Shown one piece after another: positions 25,293 to 34,163 of a stretch of 64,000 nucleotides of DNA; positions within the stretch are counted from its first letter, which is position 1, and each line of letters begins with the position of its first letter. The stretch is taken from positions 248,001 to 312,000 of the forward strand of contig NZ_JBEPNO010000001.1 of the NCBI RefSeq assembly GCF_040546275.1. Direction: 5' to 3'. The notes beneath the pieces were generated by a model. It saw nothing but the letters and a program-made list of their open reading frames with translations, did no database searches and was not told where the DNA came from. The stretch comes from Nakamurella sp040546275 (GTDB lineage Bacteria; Actinomycetota; Actinomycetes; Mycobacteriales; Nakamurellaceae). The translations under genes were made by a program, and so were the position numbers.

Positions 25293-25315
25293 CGGGGCAG
25301 AAGCCCGGCGACAAA

Positions 25316-26101
25316 TTGCCGTCCAGGGTCTACGAGGCGGAGCTCCTCCGCCTCCAGATCGAACTGGTCACCCTGCAGCAGTGGGTACGTGACACCGGCG
25401 CCCGGGTCGTCGTGATCTTCGAGGGCCGTGACGCGGCGGGAAAGGGCTCCGCGATCAAGCGCATCACGGAACGTCTCAACCCTCGCTGGTGTCGGATCGC
25501 CGCGCTGCCGGCCCCGAGCGAACGAGAACGCACGCAGTGGTATTTCCAGCGCTACATCGAGCATCTGCCGTCAGCCGGCGAGATCGTGCTCTTCGACCGC
25601 TCCTGGTACAACCGGGCCGGCGTGGAGCGCGTGATGGGATTCTGTACGAGCAAGGAGTACCGCCGATTCCTGCAGCAGGCACCGATCTTCGAGCGGCTGC
25701 TCGTCGAGGACGGCATCATCCTGCGCAAGTACTGGTTCTCGGTATCCGATCTCGAACAGGAGCGGCGATTCAAGTCCCGCCGGCAGGATCCGATGCGGCG
25801 ATGGAAACTCTCCGACATGGACCTCCAATCGATCAGCAAGTGGGTCGAATACTCCAGGGCCAAGGACGAGATGTTCGTGCACACCGACGTTCCCGGCTCA
25901 CCCTGGTACGTCGTGGAGAGCGATGACAAACGGAAGGCCCGGCTCAACATCATCAACCACCTGTTGTCGACGATCGCCTACGGGCGCAGCGATCCACCGA
26001 TGGTTCGCATTCCACCTCGCCCGCCGATCGGTGACTACGTCCGCCCGCCCCGCGAGGAGTTCACCGATGTGCCGGACCACGCTGCCACGCTCATTCCTTG
26101 A
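25316..26101 (+). CDS. ppk2: Polyphosphate kinase 2 family protein
   Basis: About 261 residues of a PPK2 domain, which transfers phosphate between polyphosphate and nucleotides. Visible are VYEAELLRLQIELVTLQQWV, Walker A FEGRDAAGKGSAIKRI, ALPAPSERERTQWYFQRYI, Walker B VLFDRSWYNRAGVERVMGF, lid residues RRFKSRRQDPMRRWKLSDMDL and HTDVPGSPWYVVESDDKRKAR. No ATG or GTG lies in frame near the conserved start. Candidates are TTG at 25316 or a CTG at 25289 that overlaps the USP stop. Operon position after a USP gene and before a trehalose-type glycosyltransferase suggests an energy-stress role. Confidence 0.88.
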   Translation: MPSRVYEAELLRLQIELVTLQQWVRDTGARVVVIFEGRDAAGKGSAIKRITERLNPRWCRIAALPAPSERERTQWYFQRYIEHLPSAGEIVLFDRSWYNRAGVERVMGFCTSKEYRRFLQQAPIFERLLVEDGIILRKYWFSVSDLEQERRFKSRRQDPMRRWKLSDMDLQSISKWVEYSRAKDEMFVHTDVPGSPWYVVESDDKRKARLNIINHLLSTIAYGRSDPPMVRIPPRPPIGDYVRPPREEFTDVPDHAATLIP

Positions 26102-26127
26102 CCACACGATGTGGAGCCGATGATGTC

Positions 26128-27597
26128 ATGTTGCCGATAGTGGAGGGGGTATCGGACGGCCGGGTGACCAGTGCCGTCAGGACCACCGAGGTGCCCATCG
26201 TTCCAAGGGATACCCACGAGCTGGGCCCGATCATCGGGCCGGGGCGGCTGGCCGCGGTACTGACCGCCGGTCACCGGGCGCGACAGGCCTTGTCGGGCCG
26301 CACGGTGATGCATGTGAACTCCACTGCGACCGGCGGGGGGGTGGCGGAGATGCTGCCGACATTGCTGGGTTACACCGCTGGCGCCGGCGTTCAGGTCCGA
26401 TGGTTCGTCCTGAGGGGCGACCCGGCCTTCTTCGCCGTCACCAAACGCCTCCACAACCGCCTTCATGGCTACTGCGGCGATGACGGAGATCTGGGTACGA
26501 CCGCACGCGCGGCCTACGAACGGATTCTTCTCGACGCAGCCACCGACATGCTCCAGGTGCTCGAGCCCGGCGACATCGCCGTCCTGCACGATCCACAGGC
26601 ACTGGGCCTGGCCCCACTGTTGCGGCGGAGGGGCGTCACGCCGATCTGGCGGTGCCACATCGGCACCGACACTGCTGACGCGATCACAGCGGATGCGTGG
26701 ACCTTTCTGACTCCCTATCTTGATGATGTGGCGGCGTTCGTGTTCTCCCGCGCCTCCTATCGGCCGGCGCGGATCCCGGTCGACCTGACCTGGGTGATCA
26801 CCCCGTCCATCGACCCGCTCTCGACCAAGAACCGACCGCTGGATACCACTGCAGTGAGCGACATCCTCGTCTACACCGGCCTTCTCGGTGGGTCACCCGC
26901 CTTGCCTCCGATGTTCTCGCGGCGGGACGGCTCTGCCGCACGCCTGGAACGACGAGCCGAAGTGGTGCAACTCGGACCGCCTCCGTCGCCGCGGGAGCCG
27001 GTCGTGGTGCAGGTGTCGCGGTGGGACCGGCTCAAGGACATGATCGGAGTGATGACCGGGTTCGCCGAGTACATCGCCACCACCGGGTCGGGACATCTCA
27101 TCCTGGCCGGACCGAACGCCAGCGGAGTCTCCGACGACCCCGAGGGCGCGGCCCAGTTCGCGAGCTGCGTGCAGGAGTGGCGAGGGCTCCCCGAACGCCA
27201 CCGGCGACGGATCCACCTGGCCAGCCTCCCGGTCGTCGACGCCGAGGAGAACGCGCTGATCGTCAACGCCGTGCAACGTCATGCGGCGGTGGTTGTCCAG
27301 AAAAGTCTGGCCGAGGGGTTCGGGCTCACTGTGCTGGAGGCCATGTGGAAGGGCCGGCCGGTGGTGGCCAGCGCCGTCGGCGGCATCCGCGACCAGATCG
27401 CGGATGAGCGCTACGGGTTGTTGTTGCCTGATCCGCACGATCTGGCCACTTTTGGCGCGCTGGTCCGACGGTTGCTCGACAACCCTGCCATGGCCTCGTC
27501 GATCGGTCAGAGGGCGGCTGTGAGGGCAGCTGATTTTCTACCGGACCGGCACCTCATCGCATGGGCGGAGCTGCTGATCGACGTGACCGCCTGTTGA
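26128..27597 (+). CDS. TreT-like trehalose-synthase/GT4 glycosyltransferase
   Basis: A 489-residue GT-B enzyme resembling trehalose glycosyltransferring synthases (TreT). N-terminal features are GRTVMHVNSTATGGGVAEMLPTLLGYTAGAG, CHIGTD, and VFSRASYRP. The C-terminal GT4 domain has VVQVSRWDRLKDMIGVMTGF, QKSLAEGFGLTVLEAMWKGRPVVASAVGGI with the nucleotide-sugar-binding Glu, and DPHDLATF. ATG 26128 follows GGAG; a TTG at 26098 overlapping the PPK2 stop (TTGA) is also possible. Glucose transfer to glucose using a nucleotide sugar would make trehalose; the acceptor is inferred from the family. Confidence 0.85.
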   Translation: MLPIVEGVSDGRVTSAVRTTEVPIVPRDTHELGPIIGPGRLAAVLTAGHRARQALSGRTVMHVNSTATGGGVAEMLPTLLGYTAGAGVQVRWFVLRGDPAFFAVTKRLHNRLHGYCGDDGDLGTTARAAYERILLDAATDMLQVLEPGDIAVLHDPQALGLAPLLRRRGVTPIWRCHIGTDTADAITADAWTFLTPYLDDVAAFVFSRASYRPARIPVDLTWVITPSIDPLSTKNRPLDTTAVSDILVYTGLLGGSPALPPMFSRRDGSAARLERRAEVVQLGPPPSPREPVVVQVSRWDRLKDMIGVMTGFAEYIATTGSGHLILAGPNASGVSDDPEGAAQFASCVQEWRGLPERHRRRIHLASLPVVDAEENALIVNAVQRHAAVVVQKSLAEGFGLTVLEAMWKGRPVVASAVGGIRDQIADERYGLLLPDPHDLATFGALVRRLLDNPAMASSIGQRAAVRAADFLPDRHLIAWAELLIDVTAC

Positions 27598-27679
27598 GAT
27601 TCGCCCGGGCGACCGGTTCCTGTCCGATGCGTTGCCGGCTGGACTCGTCGCGTCGGGGTTTCAGGTCCTCGCCGGAAAC

Positions 27680-28681
27680 TCAGATCTTCGCGACCAGACG
27701 CGTCAGGTCGACCAGACGGGCGGTGTATCCCCATTCGTTGTCGTACCACCCGAATACTTTGACAAACCTGCCCGAAGCCTGGGTCAGGCTCGAATCGAAG
27801 AGGCAGGAGGCGGAATCCCCGATGACGTCGGAGGACACGACCGGATCGGTGGTGTAGCGGAGTCGGCCGGCCAGTGGTCCCGCGGCTCCGGCGGCCTCGA
27901 AGGCGGCGTTCACCTGCTCCACCGTGACGTCCTTCTCGAGGAGGACGGCGAGGTCCACCAACGAACCGTCGACAACGGGAACCCTCAGTGCGACACCGTC
28001 CAGCCGACCCTTCATGGTGGGCAACACCTCGCCAACGGCACGCGCGGCCCCGGTGGTGGTCGGGATGATGTTCACCGCGGCGGACCGCGCTCGTCGGGGG
28101 TCCTTGTGTGGTCCATCGAGCAAATTCTGGTCGCCGGTGTAGGCGTGCACGGTGGTCATGTATCCCTTTTCGATGCCAAAGGCATCGAGCAGGACTTTCA
28201 CCATGGGTGCAACACAGTTCGTCGTACAGGAGGCGTTGGAGATGATGTGGTGGTGGGCCGGGTCATAGATGTCCTCGTTCACGCCGCATACGATGGTCGC
28301 GTCGACACCTTTGCCCGGTGCCGAGATCAGCACCTTCGACGCCCCGGCCGTCAGATGTGCCGCAGCGGCTTCCCGGGTGCGGAATTTACCGGTCGACTCG
28401 ATGATTACTTCTGCACCGTGTTCCCGCCAGGCCAGCTTCCCTGGGTCGCGTTCCGAGCTGACGAAGATCTTGTGCCCGTCGACGCTGAAGGCGTTGCCCA
28501 TATCGACGACATCCCGGCGAAATGGGCCGAACGTGCTGTCGAAACTCAGCAATCGCACCATCGTCGCCGAGTCGAACACGTCGTTGACGGCGACCACCTC
28601 CAGGTCGGGGGCGTCGATGACCGATCTCAGATAATCTCTCCCGATCCGGCCGAACCCGTTGATACCGATCCTGGTGATCAC
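27680..28681 (-). CDS. gap: Glyceraldehyde-3-phosphate dehydrogenase
   Basis: A 333-residue phosphorylating GAPDH. The NAD fold starts RIGINGFGRIGRDYLRSV, the catalytic Cys is in ISNASCTTNCVAPM, the His in TTVHAYTGDQNLLDGPHKDPRRARSAA, and the C terminus GWYDNEWGYTARLVDL is standard. The GTG at 28681 follows CAGGGG; the open frame extends to 28723, but the added residues are non-conserved. It stands alone instead of in the usual gap-pgk-tpi cluster, so it is probably a second, stress-associated copy. A DosR-like dyad is 173 bases upstream. Confidence 0.95.
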   Translation of the reverse strand: MITRIGINGFGRIGRDYLRSVIDAPDLEVVAVNDVFDSATMVRLLSFDSTFGPFRRDVVDMGNAFSVDGHKIFVSSERDPGKLAWREHGAEVIIESTGKFRTREAAAAHLTAGASKVLISAPGKGVDATIVCGVNEDIYDPAHHHIISNASCTTNCVAPMVKVLLDAFGIEKGYMTTVHAYTGDQNLLDGPHKDPRRARSAAVNIIPTTTGAARAVGEVLPTMKGRLDGVALRVPVVDGSLVDLAVLLEKDVTVEQVNAAFEAAGAAGPLAGRLRYTTDPVVSSDVIGDSASCLFDSSLTQASGRFVKVFGWYDNEWGYTARLVDLTRLVAKI

Positions 28682-28853
28682 GCCGCACCCCTGATCGATA
28701 GCACACCGCTGTGCCGGTGGCACTCCCTCTGCCGCGATTGAACTGTTTCGGTCAAGGAATCAAGAAATGGTCGGAGTGTGGTGTCTGCAGTCACTGTGCC
28801 GTTCCTTCCAAGAGGTTGTGGCGAGCGTAGGCGCTGGACATGGCAATTCCGCA

Positions 28854-28867
28854 GGGCCGAAAGTCCC
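28854..28867. promoter_or_regulatory. DevR/DosR-like box upstream of gap
   Basis: GGGCC-GAAA-GTCCC matches 9 of 10 arm positions and sits in a longer AGGGCC...GTCCCT. It lies between the ATPase stop (28884) and the gap start (28681), so it can only serve gap. Confidence 0.45.
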
Positions 28868-28883
28868 TCATCACCCACAAAAC

Positions 28884-31214
28884 CTACGGCGCCGTCTTGG
28901 CGACGCCGGTCGGAGCGATTCTCCCGTTCCGCCTGAGAAGACTGAACAGACCCTCTTCCTCCTGGGCGTTGTGCAGTCGCATGATGGCGTAGAGGCCGTA
29001 CAGCAGTCCCCGGAGCTCGGTCACGTCCGCGGCGCCGGCTACGTCGCCGCTGATCTCGCCGAGCAGCCGGTGCAGCCGCGCCGCCTGCACGTCGATCTCG
29101 GCGTGGGTCCGGCTCAGCGCAGCAGTGGCGTGCGGCCCGCTCATCAGCTCGTCCATCCTCGGATACAGGTCGTGTTCCTCGGCGTGTTCGTGGGGTAGAA
29201 GTTCAGACTCTATCCGCTGCAGGAGGTCTCGGGCCCGCGCGAGGGATGCCGAGTCGGTGTCGATCGAGTCGGCGACGACTCTGATCTGCTCGACCACCGG
29301 CAGGACCGCAGCGTGTTCGGCGAAGAGGCGCTCGGTCAGGGCGGCGTCCGTCGGCGGCAACGTCACAGTGTGGCGGTGTCCAGGTGTCAGCGCGCGCAGC
29401 GCCACAACGATCGCCAAGACATCGATGCCCTCCTGGGCCAGTGCTCCGGCGGCCGGTGGGAGATAACCCATCGCGGCTACCACCATCGCTACCAACGACA
29501 GCCCCATGCCGACCACGACCGATTGCAGCGCAATCGTTCTGGACCGCTGGGCGATCAGGATCGCCTCGGCCAGGGAGTCGATCCGGTTGCCGGTGATGAC
29601 GACGTCAGCGGTCTCCGACGAGGCAGTGGCACCACCTGCCGCCAACGCGACCCCGATGCCTGCGGCGGCCAGTGCGGGGGCGTCGTTCACCCCGTCCCCG
29701 ACCATGATGGTGGATCCGTTCGTCGCCTCGGCCTCCACCTGTCGCACTTTGCCGGCGGGGTCGCAGTCGGCCTGTACGAAGTCGACCCCGACCAGGGTCC
29801 CGACGGACTGCGCGATGTCGGAGCGGTCGCCGGTGAGCAGAACGGTGCGGGTGATTCCCGCGGACCGCAACGACTCGATCATCCGCCGGGCATCAGGGCG
29901 GATCGGATCCTCGAGCAGGATGACGCCGCCGGGGAGCCCGTCCACCGAGACGAACACGGTGAGCCACGAGTTCAGTGCGGCTCGGCGACGGGCACCACCC
30001 ATCCAGTCCGGAGTTCCATCCGTCAGGATCCAGGCGGCTTTGCCCAGGCGAATCAGGTGGCCGTCGACCCGGCCCTCGATCCCGTAGCCCGGCTCCTCGG
30101 TGACGGACTCCGGCATCTGGAGCGCGACCCCACGACGGTGGGCCGCCTTGACGATCGACGCGGCCATCACGTGGGGTGAAACCTGATCCAGCCCGGCGGC
30201 CCACCGCAGGAGTTCCTCAGAATTCCAGGCGGAGTCACCGGTCACCACCTCGATGACCTCTGGTTCGCCCTTGGTCACCGTCCCGGTCTTGTCCAGGATC
30301 AGCACCCGGCCCTTCGCCAGACGCTCCAGGGCGTCGCCGCCCTTGATGACCACCCCGACACGGGCCGACCGGGACAGTCCCGACATGACGGCGATCGGTG
30401 CCGCCAGCAGCAGCGGACATGGTGTCGCCACGACCAGCACCGCCACCACTCGGACGGCACTTCCGGTCAGCAACCACACCGCACCGGCCAGGGCCAGGGT
30501 GAAGGGCACGAAGAAGATCGCGATCCGGTCGGCTGTGCGGACGAACGGTGCCGAACCGGCGCGGGCCTGTTCGACCAACCGGACGATCTGGGCGTAGGTC
30601 GACGAAGCCGCCTCCGAGGTGGCGACCAGGTGGATCGGGGACCCGGCATTCACCGACCCGCTGCGGACGGTATCGCCCGCGATCCGGTCGATCGGGCGGG
30701 ATTCCCCGGTGAGGCTGGACTCGTCCAGCACGGCGGTCGCGGTCAGGTGTCCGTCCACCGGTACCACCTCCCCCGGGCCGACCAGAAGGTGGTCACCGCG
30801 GCGTACCTCGTCGACCGGGACCTCCAGGATCCCGTCAGGGTCCACTCGGCGGGCGGTGCGCGGAGCACGCTCGACCAGCACACTCAGATCACGCTGGGCC
30901 CGGCTGGCCGCTCGCGCCTCGAGAAGCCGGCCGCTGGCAAGCATCACGGTGATCATCGCTCCTGCGAAGGGCTCGTCGACGGCGAGCGCCCCGACCAGGG
31001 CCAGCACCGCGATCAGGTCGACTCCGAGTTTCCGCTCCCGGAGCGACCCAACGACCCACGCGACCGACACCACCATCCCGAGCACGGTCGCCGCCACCCA
31101 GCACAGGGATTCCCACCGGTGCACGCCGAACGACCAACCCACCGCACCCGCGCCCAGAAGGATGAGGGAGACCAGGAACAGCAGCAGGTCGAAATGGTTC
31201 CGCAGCGTACGCAT
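28884..31214 (-). CDS. P1B-5-type metal ATPase with C-terminal hemerythrin-like domain
   Basis: A 776-residue heavy-metal P-type ATPase without N-terminal metal-binding domain. The actuator is SSLTGESRP, the TM4 metal motif is VVATPCPLLLAAPIAVMSG (TPC, the P1B-5 signature), then ILDKTGTVTKGEPE and MVGDGVNDAPALAAAGIGVAL. The usual HP dipeptide reads SPHVMA. Residues from about 610 form a hemerythrin-like four-helix domain: LFAEHAAVLP, LLPHEHAEEHDLYPRM, LSRTHAEIDVQAARL, and IMRLHNAQEEEGLFSLL. P1B-5 ATPases with such tails are linked to Ni/Fe export, and the di-iron domain may sense O2 or iron. An upstream GTG at 31250 is an alternative start. Confidence 0.9.
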   Translation of the reverse strand: MRTLRNHFDLLLFLVSLILLGAGAVGWSFGVHRWESLCWVAATVLGMVVSVAWVVGSLRERKLGVDLIAVLALVGALAVDEPFAGAMITVMLASGRLLEARAASRAQRDLSVLVERAPRTARRVDPDGILEVPVDEVRRGDHLLVGPGEVVPVDGHLTATAVLDESSLTGESRPIDRIAGDTVRSGSVNAGSPIHLVATSEAASSTYAQIVRLVEQARAGSAPFVRTADRIAIFFVPFTLALAGAVWLLTGSAVRVVAVLVVATPCPLLLAAPIAVMSGLSRSARVGVVIKGGDALERLAKGRVLILDKTGTVTKGEPEVIEVVTGDSAWNSEELLRWAAGLDQVSPHVMAASIVKAAHRRGVALQMPESVTEEPGYGIEGRVDGHLIRLGKAAWILTDGTPDWMGGARRRAALNSWLTVFVSVDGLPGGVILLEDPIRPDARRMIESLRSAGITRTVLLTGDRSDIAQSVGTLVGVDFVQADCDPAGKVRQVEAEATNGSTIMVGDGVNDAPALAAAGIGVALAAGGATASSETADVVITGNRIDSLAEAILIAQRSRTIALQSVVVGMGLSLVAMVVAAMGYLPPAAGALAQEGIDVLAIVVALRALTPGHRHTVTLPPTDAALTERLFAEHAAVLPVVEQIRVVADSIDTDSASLARARDLLQRIESELLPHEHAEEHDLYPRMDELMSGPHATAALSRTHAEIDVQAARLHRLLGEISGDVAGAADVTELRGLLYGLYAIMRLHNAQEEEGLFSLLRRNGRIAPTGVAKTAP

Positions 31215-31307
31215 GCCGTCAGCCTGCCCCGGCGACCGAGCCGTCCACACGGTACAAAGTCCCGATGATGCGGGGTTTTCGAGGTGCTCGTCGGGACCGG
31301 GGGGTCG

Positions 31308-32351
31308 TCACGTCCTGGTCAGCGCCACCTTGATGGCGCCGGTGTCCCCGGCGCGCGCGAAGGTGTCGTAGGCGTCGAGGATGGCGGGGAGCATGAAATG
31401 GTGGGTGACGAAGGTGTCAGGTTTCAGCTGACCGGTACGGACCAGTTTCAGCAGCGTGGGGGTCGACCACGTATCGACCAGCCCCGTGGTGATGGTGATG
31501 TCGCGGATCCAGAGGTCTTCCAGATGCAGCGTGGCCGGCTTGCCGTGCACGCCGACGTTGGCCACATGTCCGCCTGGCCGCACGAGTCGGGTGCACATCT
31601 CGAAGCTCTCGGGCACCCCGACCGCTTCGATCGCCACGTCGGCCCCGAGATCGCCGGTCAGGCTGTTGATCCGAGTGGCCGGGTCTTCCCGGCTCGGGTT
31701 GATCGTCACGTCGGCACCGAACTGCTTCGCCGCGTCGAGTCGTGCGTCGAGAAGGTCGATCGCCACGATGTGGGACGGGCTGTACAGGCGGGCACAGGCG
31801 ATGGCCGCGAGTCCGATCGGGCCCGCACCGACGATCGCGACGGTGTCGCCGGGACGGACTCCGCCGTTGATGACGCCGACCTCGTAGGAGGTCGGGAGGA
31901 TATCGGCCAGCATGAGGATCGACTCGTCGTCGACCCCGGCCGGGACGGGGTACAGCGAGGTGTCGGCGAAGGGAGTTCGCACGTACTCCGCCTGGGTGCC
32001 GTCGATCTTGTAGCCGAGGATCCAACCCCCACCCCCTTGGCACTGCCCGTAGCGGGCTTCCCGGCAGTACCGGCACCGCCCACACGAACTCACGCACGAC
32101 ACCAGAACCCGGTCTCCAGGTCGGACGGTATTCACGTTGGAGCCGATCGCCTCGACCGTTCCGACCGCCTCGTGACCCAGGATGCGACCGGCGGTCACCT
32201 CTGGCACATCACCTTTGAGGATGTGCAGGTCCGTGCCGCAGATCGTCGTCGTATCGACGCGAACGATCGCGTCGGTCTCCTCGATGAGGCGCGGATCGGG
32301 TACGTCGTCCCAGCTCTTGAGGCCTGGACCGTGATAAACGAGAGCTTTCAT
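31308..32351 (-). CDS. Zinc-dependent alcohol dehydrogenase
   Basis: A 347-residue medium-chain dehydrogenase with complete zinc sites. The catalytic residues are in TTTICGTDLHILKGD and RILGHEAVGTVEAIG, and the structural lobe is CVSSCGRCRYCREARYGQC (Cys-rich). The Rossmann motif is VAIVGAGPIGLAAIACARLYSP with IDLLDARL. GAGGAGATTGCC precedes the ATG. It lies downstream of the Rv2004c-like kinase gene on the same strand, separated by 114 bases. A weak DosR-like site (TGGAC-TTTG-GCCGC, 32437-32450) lies in the gap. Confidence 0.92.
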   Translation of the reverse strand: MKALVYHGPGLKSWDDVPDPRLIEETDAIVRVDTTTICGTDLHILKGDVPEVTAGRILGHEAVGTVEAIGSNVNTVRPGDRVLVSCVSSCGRCRYCREARYGQCQGGGGWILGYKIDGTQAEYVRTPFADTSLYPVPAGVDDESILMLADILPTSYEVGVINGGVRPGDTVAIVGAGPIGLAAIACARLYSPSHIVAIDLLDARLDAAKQFGADVTINPSREDPATRINSLTGDLGADVAIEAVGVPESFEMCTRLVRPGGHVANVGVHGKPATLHLEDLWIRDITITTGLVDTWSTPTLLKLVRTGQLKPDTFVTHHFMLPAILDAYDTFARAGDTGAIKVALTRT

Positions 32352-32465
32352 GGCAATCTCCTCGGACGTGTCGGGTTTCTCTCCGAGTGTGGTCCCTTCC
32401 CGTGCCGGCGGCAGTGCCGAAAGACCCGTCGTGCAATGGACTTTGGCCGCTGTCCACGGGCGACG

Positions 32466-33965
32466 TCAGGCCGGTCGGGTAGCGAGGACGCGCGGTCGAA
32501 GTCTGCCGGGGAACAGAGCACCTGCTGCCGCGAGCGATGTCGGGGCCGAGGTGGAGGTATCGATCGATGAGGCCTCCGGCCAGGGATCCCGGGCGGCGCC
32601 GAGTTGGCGGGCAACGACGGCGCCGGCCTCGGAGCGGTCATGGCCGGCTTCCAGGCGGCGTTGTGCACGTGCAGCCGAGAGATCCAGCGGCGCTTCGCAT
32701 TCGATGGCGACCAGCCGGCTCCGGCCGGCGAGGGCCACGGCGGAGGCGAGTTCCCGCACGGCGGTACCGGCCCAGGTCGCGTCGGCGATGACGCATTGCC
32801 CGGCATCGAGTGCGAGGCGGGCGCGTGCCAGGAGTTCCTGGTACGTCGCCATCTTGCCCGCCTCGGTGTACCTCCCCTCGGGCCCCGGCGGCAGCGAATC
32901 CTGACGGATGACGTCCGAGCTGAGGACGACAGCACCGACGAGCTCGGCGAGGCCGGTGGCCAGCGTGGTCTTGCCCGTGCCGGGCGCGCCGCCAACGAGG
33001 GTCAGGGTCACCTCTCCGGCCTCCAGGTGAGCCAGTGCCAGCCGAGCGTGCGCATCAGCCTCGGCCACCGCGGTCGGCACGCCCTGGGCGGCGCGGATGC
33101 AGGCCACCTTCGCCCGGACGAAGGCGCGGTAGGCGACGTAGTGGTGCTGCAGGGAGGTGACCGAGGGAGTGTGGCTGAATCCGTCGTAGGAATCCAGGAA
33201 GTGCCGGGCCAGGTCCGGGCGCCCCAAATATTCGAGATCCATGGTGAGGAAGGCGATGTCGTCCAATACATCGACGTATCGCAACTGATCGTCGAATTCG
33301 AGGCAGTCGAGCACCCTGGGGTGGTCGGGCAGGCAGAAGATGTCCTCGGTGATCAGATCGCCGTGGCCGTCGACGATCATCCCGCGCGCGACCCGATCCT
33401 CCAGCAGCGTTGCGCGGCCGTCGATGTATCGAAGCGCCAGTTCGGTGATCCGTCGATGCATCTCCGGGTCCAAGGTCGTGCCGAGGAACTTCTGTGTTTC
33501 GGCGAGGTTGTCGGTCCATCGGTGGCGCAGCGCGGCCGGGCGGCCGGCCGCCGCGATCTGCGGTCCCCTTTCGGCACCGGCGTGGAACGTTGCCATCAAT
33601 CGGGCAAGATCACGCAGGTTGCCCTCGACGTCGGCGCCGCGCCGAATCATGGTCGACAGCCGTAGCGCCTCCGGCATCCGGCGCATGACGATCACGTGGT
33701 CGTCGACCTGTCCGTCGGAACCGGAGACGGTTGCGACGTCGAGGTACACATCGGGTGCGAGCCTTCGATTGAGCTCGAGTTCTCGCCAACAGGCGTGCCT
33801 GCGGGCTGCTTCGGTGCGAAAGTCGAGGAAACCCAGGTCGACGGGCTTCTTGACCTTGAACGCACGATTTCCCACCAGTGCCACCACACCACTGTGGGTC
33901 TCTCTGATCTCGGCCGGTAATCCGGGCGTGAGAACGACGGGTACCTCCTCGACGCTGCTGGTCAT
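32466..33965 (-). CDS. Two-domain phosphotransferase/P-loop kinase, Rv2004c-like
   Basis: A 499-residue fusion. Residues about 1-320 are an aminoglycoside-phosphotransferase-like kinase domain (ALVGNRAFKVKKPVDLGFLDF near the N terminus, catalytic loop IVDGHGDLITEDIFCL, DCLEFDDQLRYVDVLDDIAFL). Residues 330-499 are a gluconate-kinase-type AAA domain with Walker A LVGGAPGTGKTTLATGL and the SSDVIRQ segment. The arrangement matches Mycobacterium tuberculosis Rv2004c, a DosR-regulon protein; its substrate is not known. The ATG at 33965 has a perfect GGGAC-N4-GTCCC dyad 77 bases upstream. Confidence 0.85.
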   Translation of the reverse strand: MTSSVEEVPVVLTPGLPAEIRETHSGVVALVGNRAFKVKKPVDLGFLDFRTEAARRHACWRELELNRRLAPDVYLDVATVSGSDGQVDDHVIVMRRMPEALRLSTMIRRGADVEGNLRDLARLMATFHAGAERGPQIAAAGRPAALRHRWTDNLAETQKFLGTTLDPEMHRRITELALRYIDGRATLLEDRVARGMIVDGHGDLITEDIFCLPDHPRVLDCLEFDDQLRYVDVLDDIAFLTMDLEYLGRPDLARHFLDSYDGFSHTPSVTSLQHHYVAYRAFVRAKVACIRAAQGVPTAVAEADAHARLALAHLEAGEVTLTLVGGAPGTGKTTLATGLAELVGAVVLSSDVIRQDSLPPGPEGRYTEAGKMATYQELLARARLALDAGQCVIADATWAGTAVRELASAVALAGRSRLVAIECEAPLDLSAARAQRRLEAGHDRSEAGAVVARQLGAARDPWPEASSIDTSTSAPTSLAAAGALFPGRLRPRVLATRPA

Positions 33966-34041
33966 CGCATGCTCGCTTCCATTCGGGCCATTCTGCAGCC
34001 GGCCGAATTTCCTGGGAATCCCCGAAGGTCCCGTGACTGCG

Positions 34042-34055
34042 GGGACGATGGTCCC
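34042..34055. promoter_or_regulatory. Perfect DevR/DosR-type dyad upstream of the Rv2004c-like gene
   Basis: GGGAC-GATG-GTCCC matches all ten arm positions with the correct 4-base spacer. It lies 77 bases before the start at 33965 and 109 bases after the preceding USP stop. This is the strongest of the set. Confidence 0.6.
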
Positions 34056-34163
34056 TGGCCGGATCTGCCGAGTCGACGCCGCCGCGGAAGGTCTTGGCGT
34101 GGGCAATTCTTGGTGGTGGAGAATCGCGAGAACACCATTCTGCGCGGCAGAGGCGCCAACGAC

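Noticed and set aside
31250..31263. CGGTA-CAAA-GTCCC before the P1B-5 ATPase as a DosR-like box
   Set aside because: Only the right arm matches (7/10); such scores are expected many times in this window.
32437..32450. TGGAC-TTTG-GCCGC upstream of the second alcohol dehydrogenase as a DosR-like box
   Set aside because: Matches 7 of 10 arm positions only; kept as a remark in the gene entry and not as a feature.
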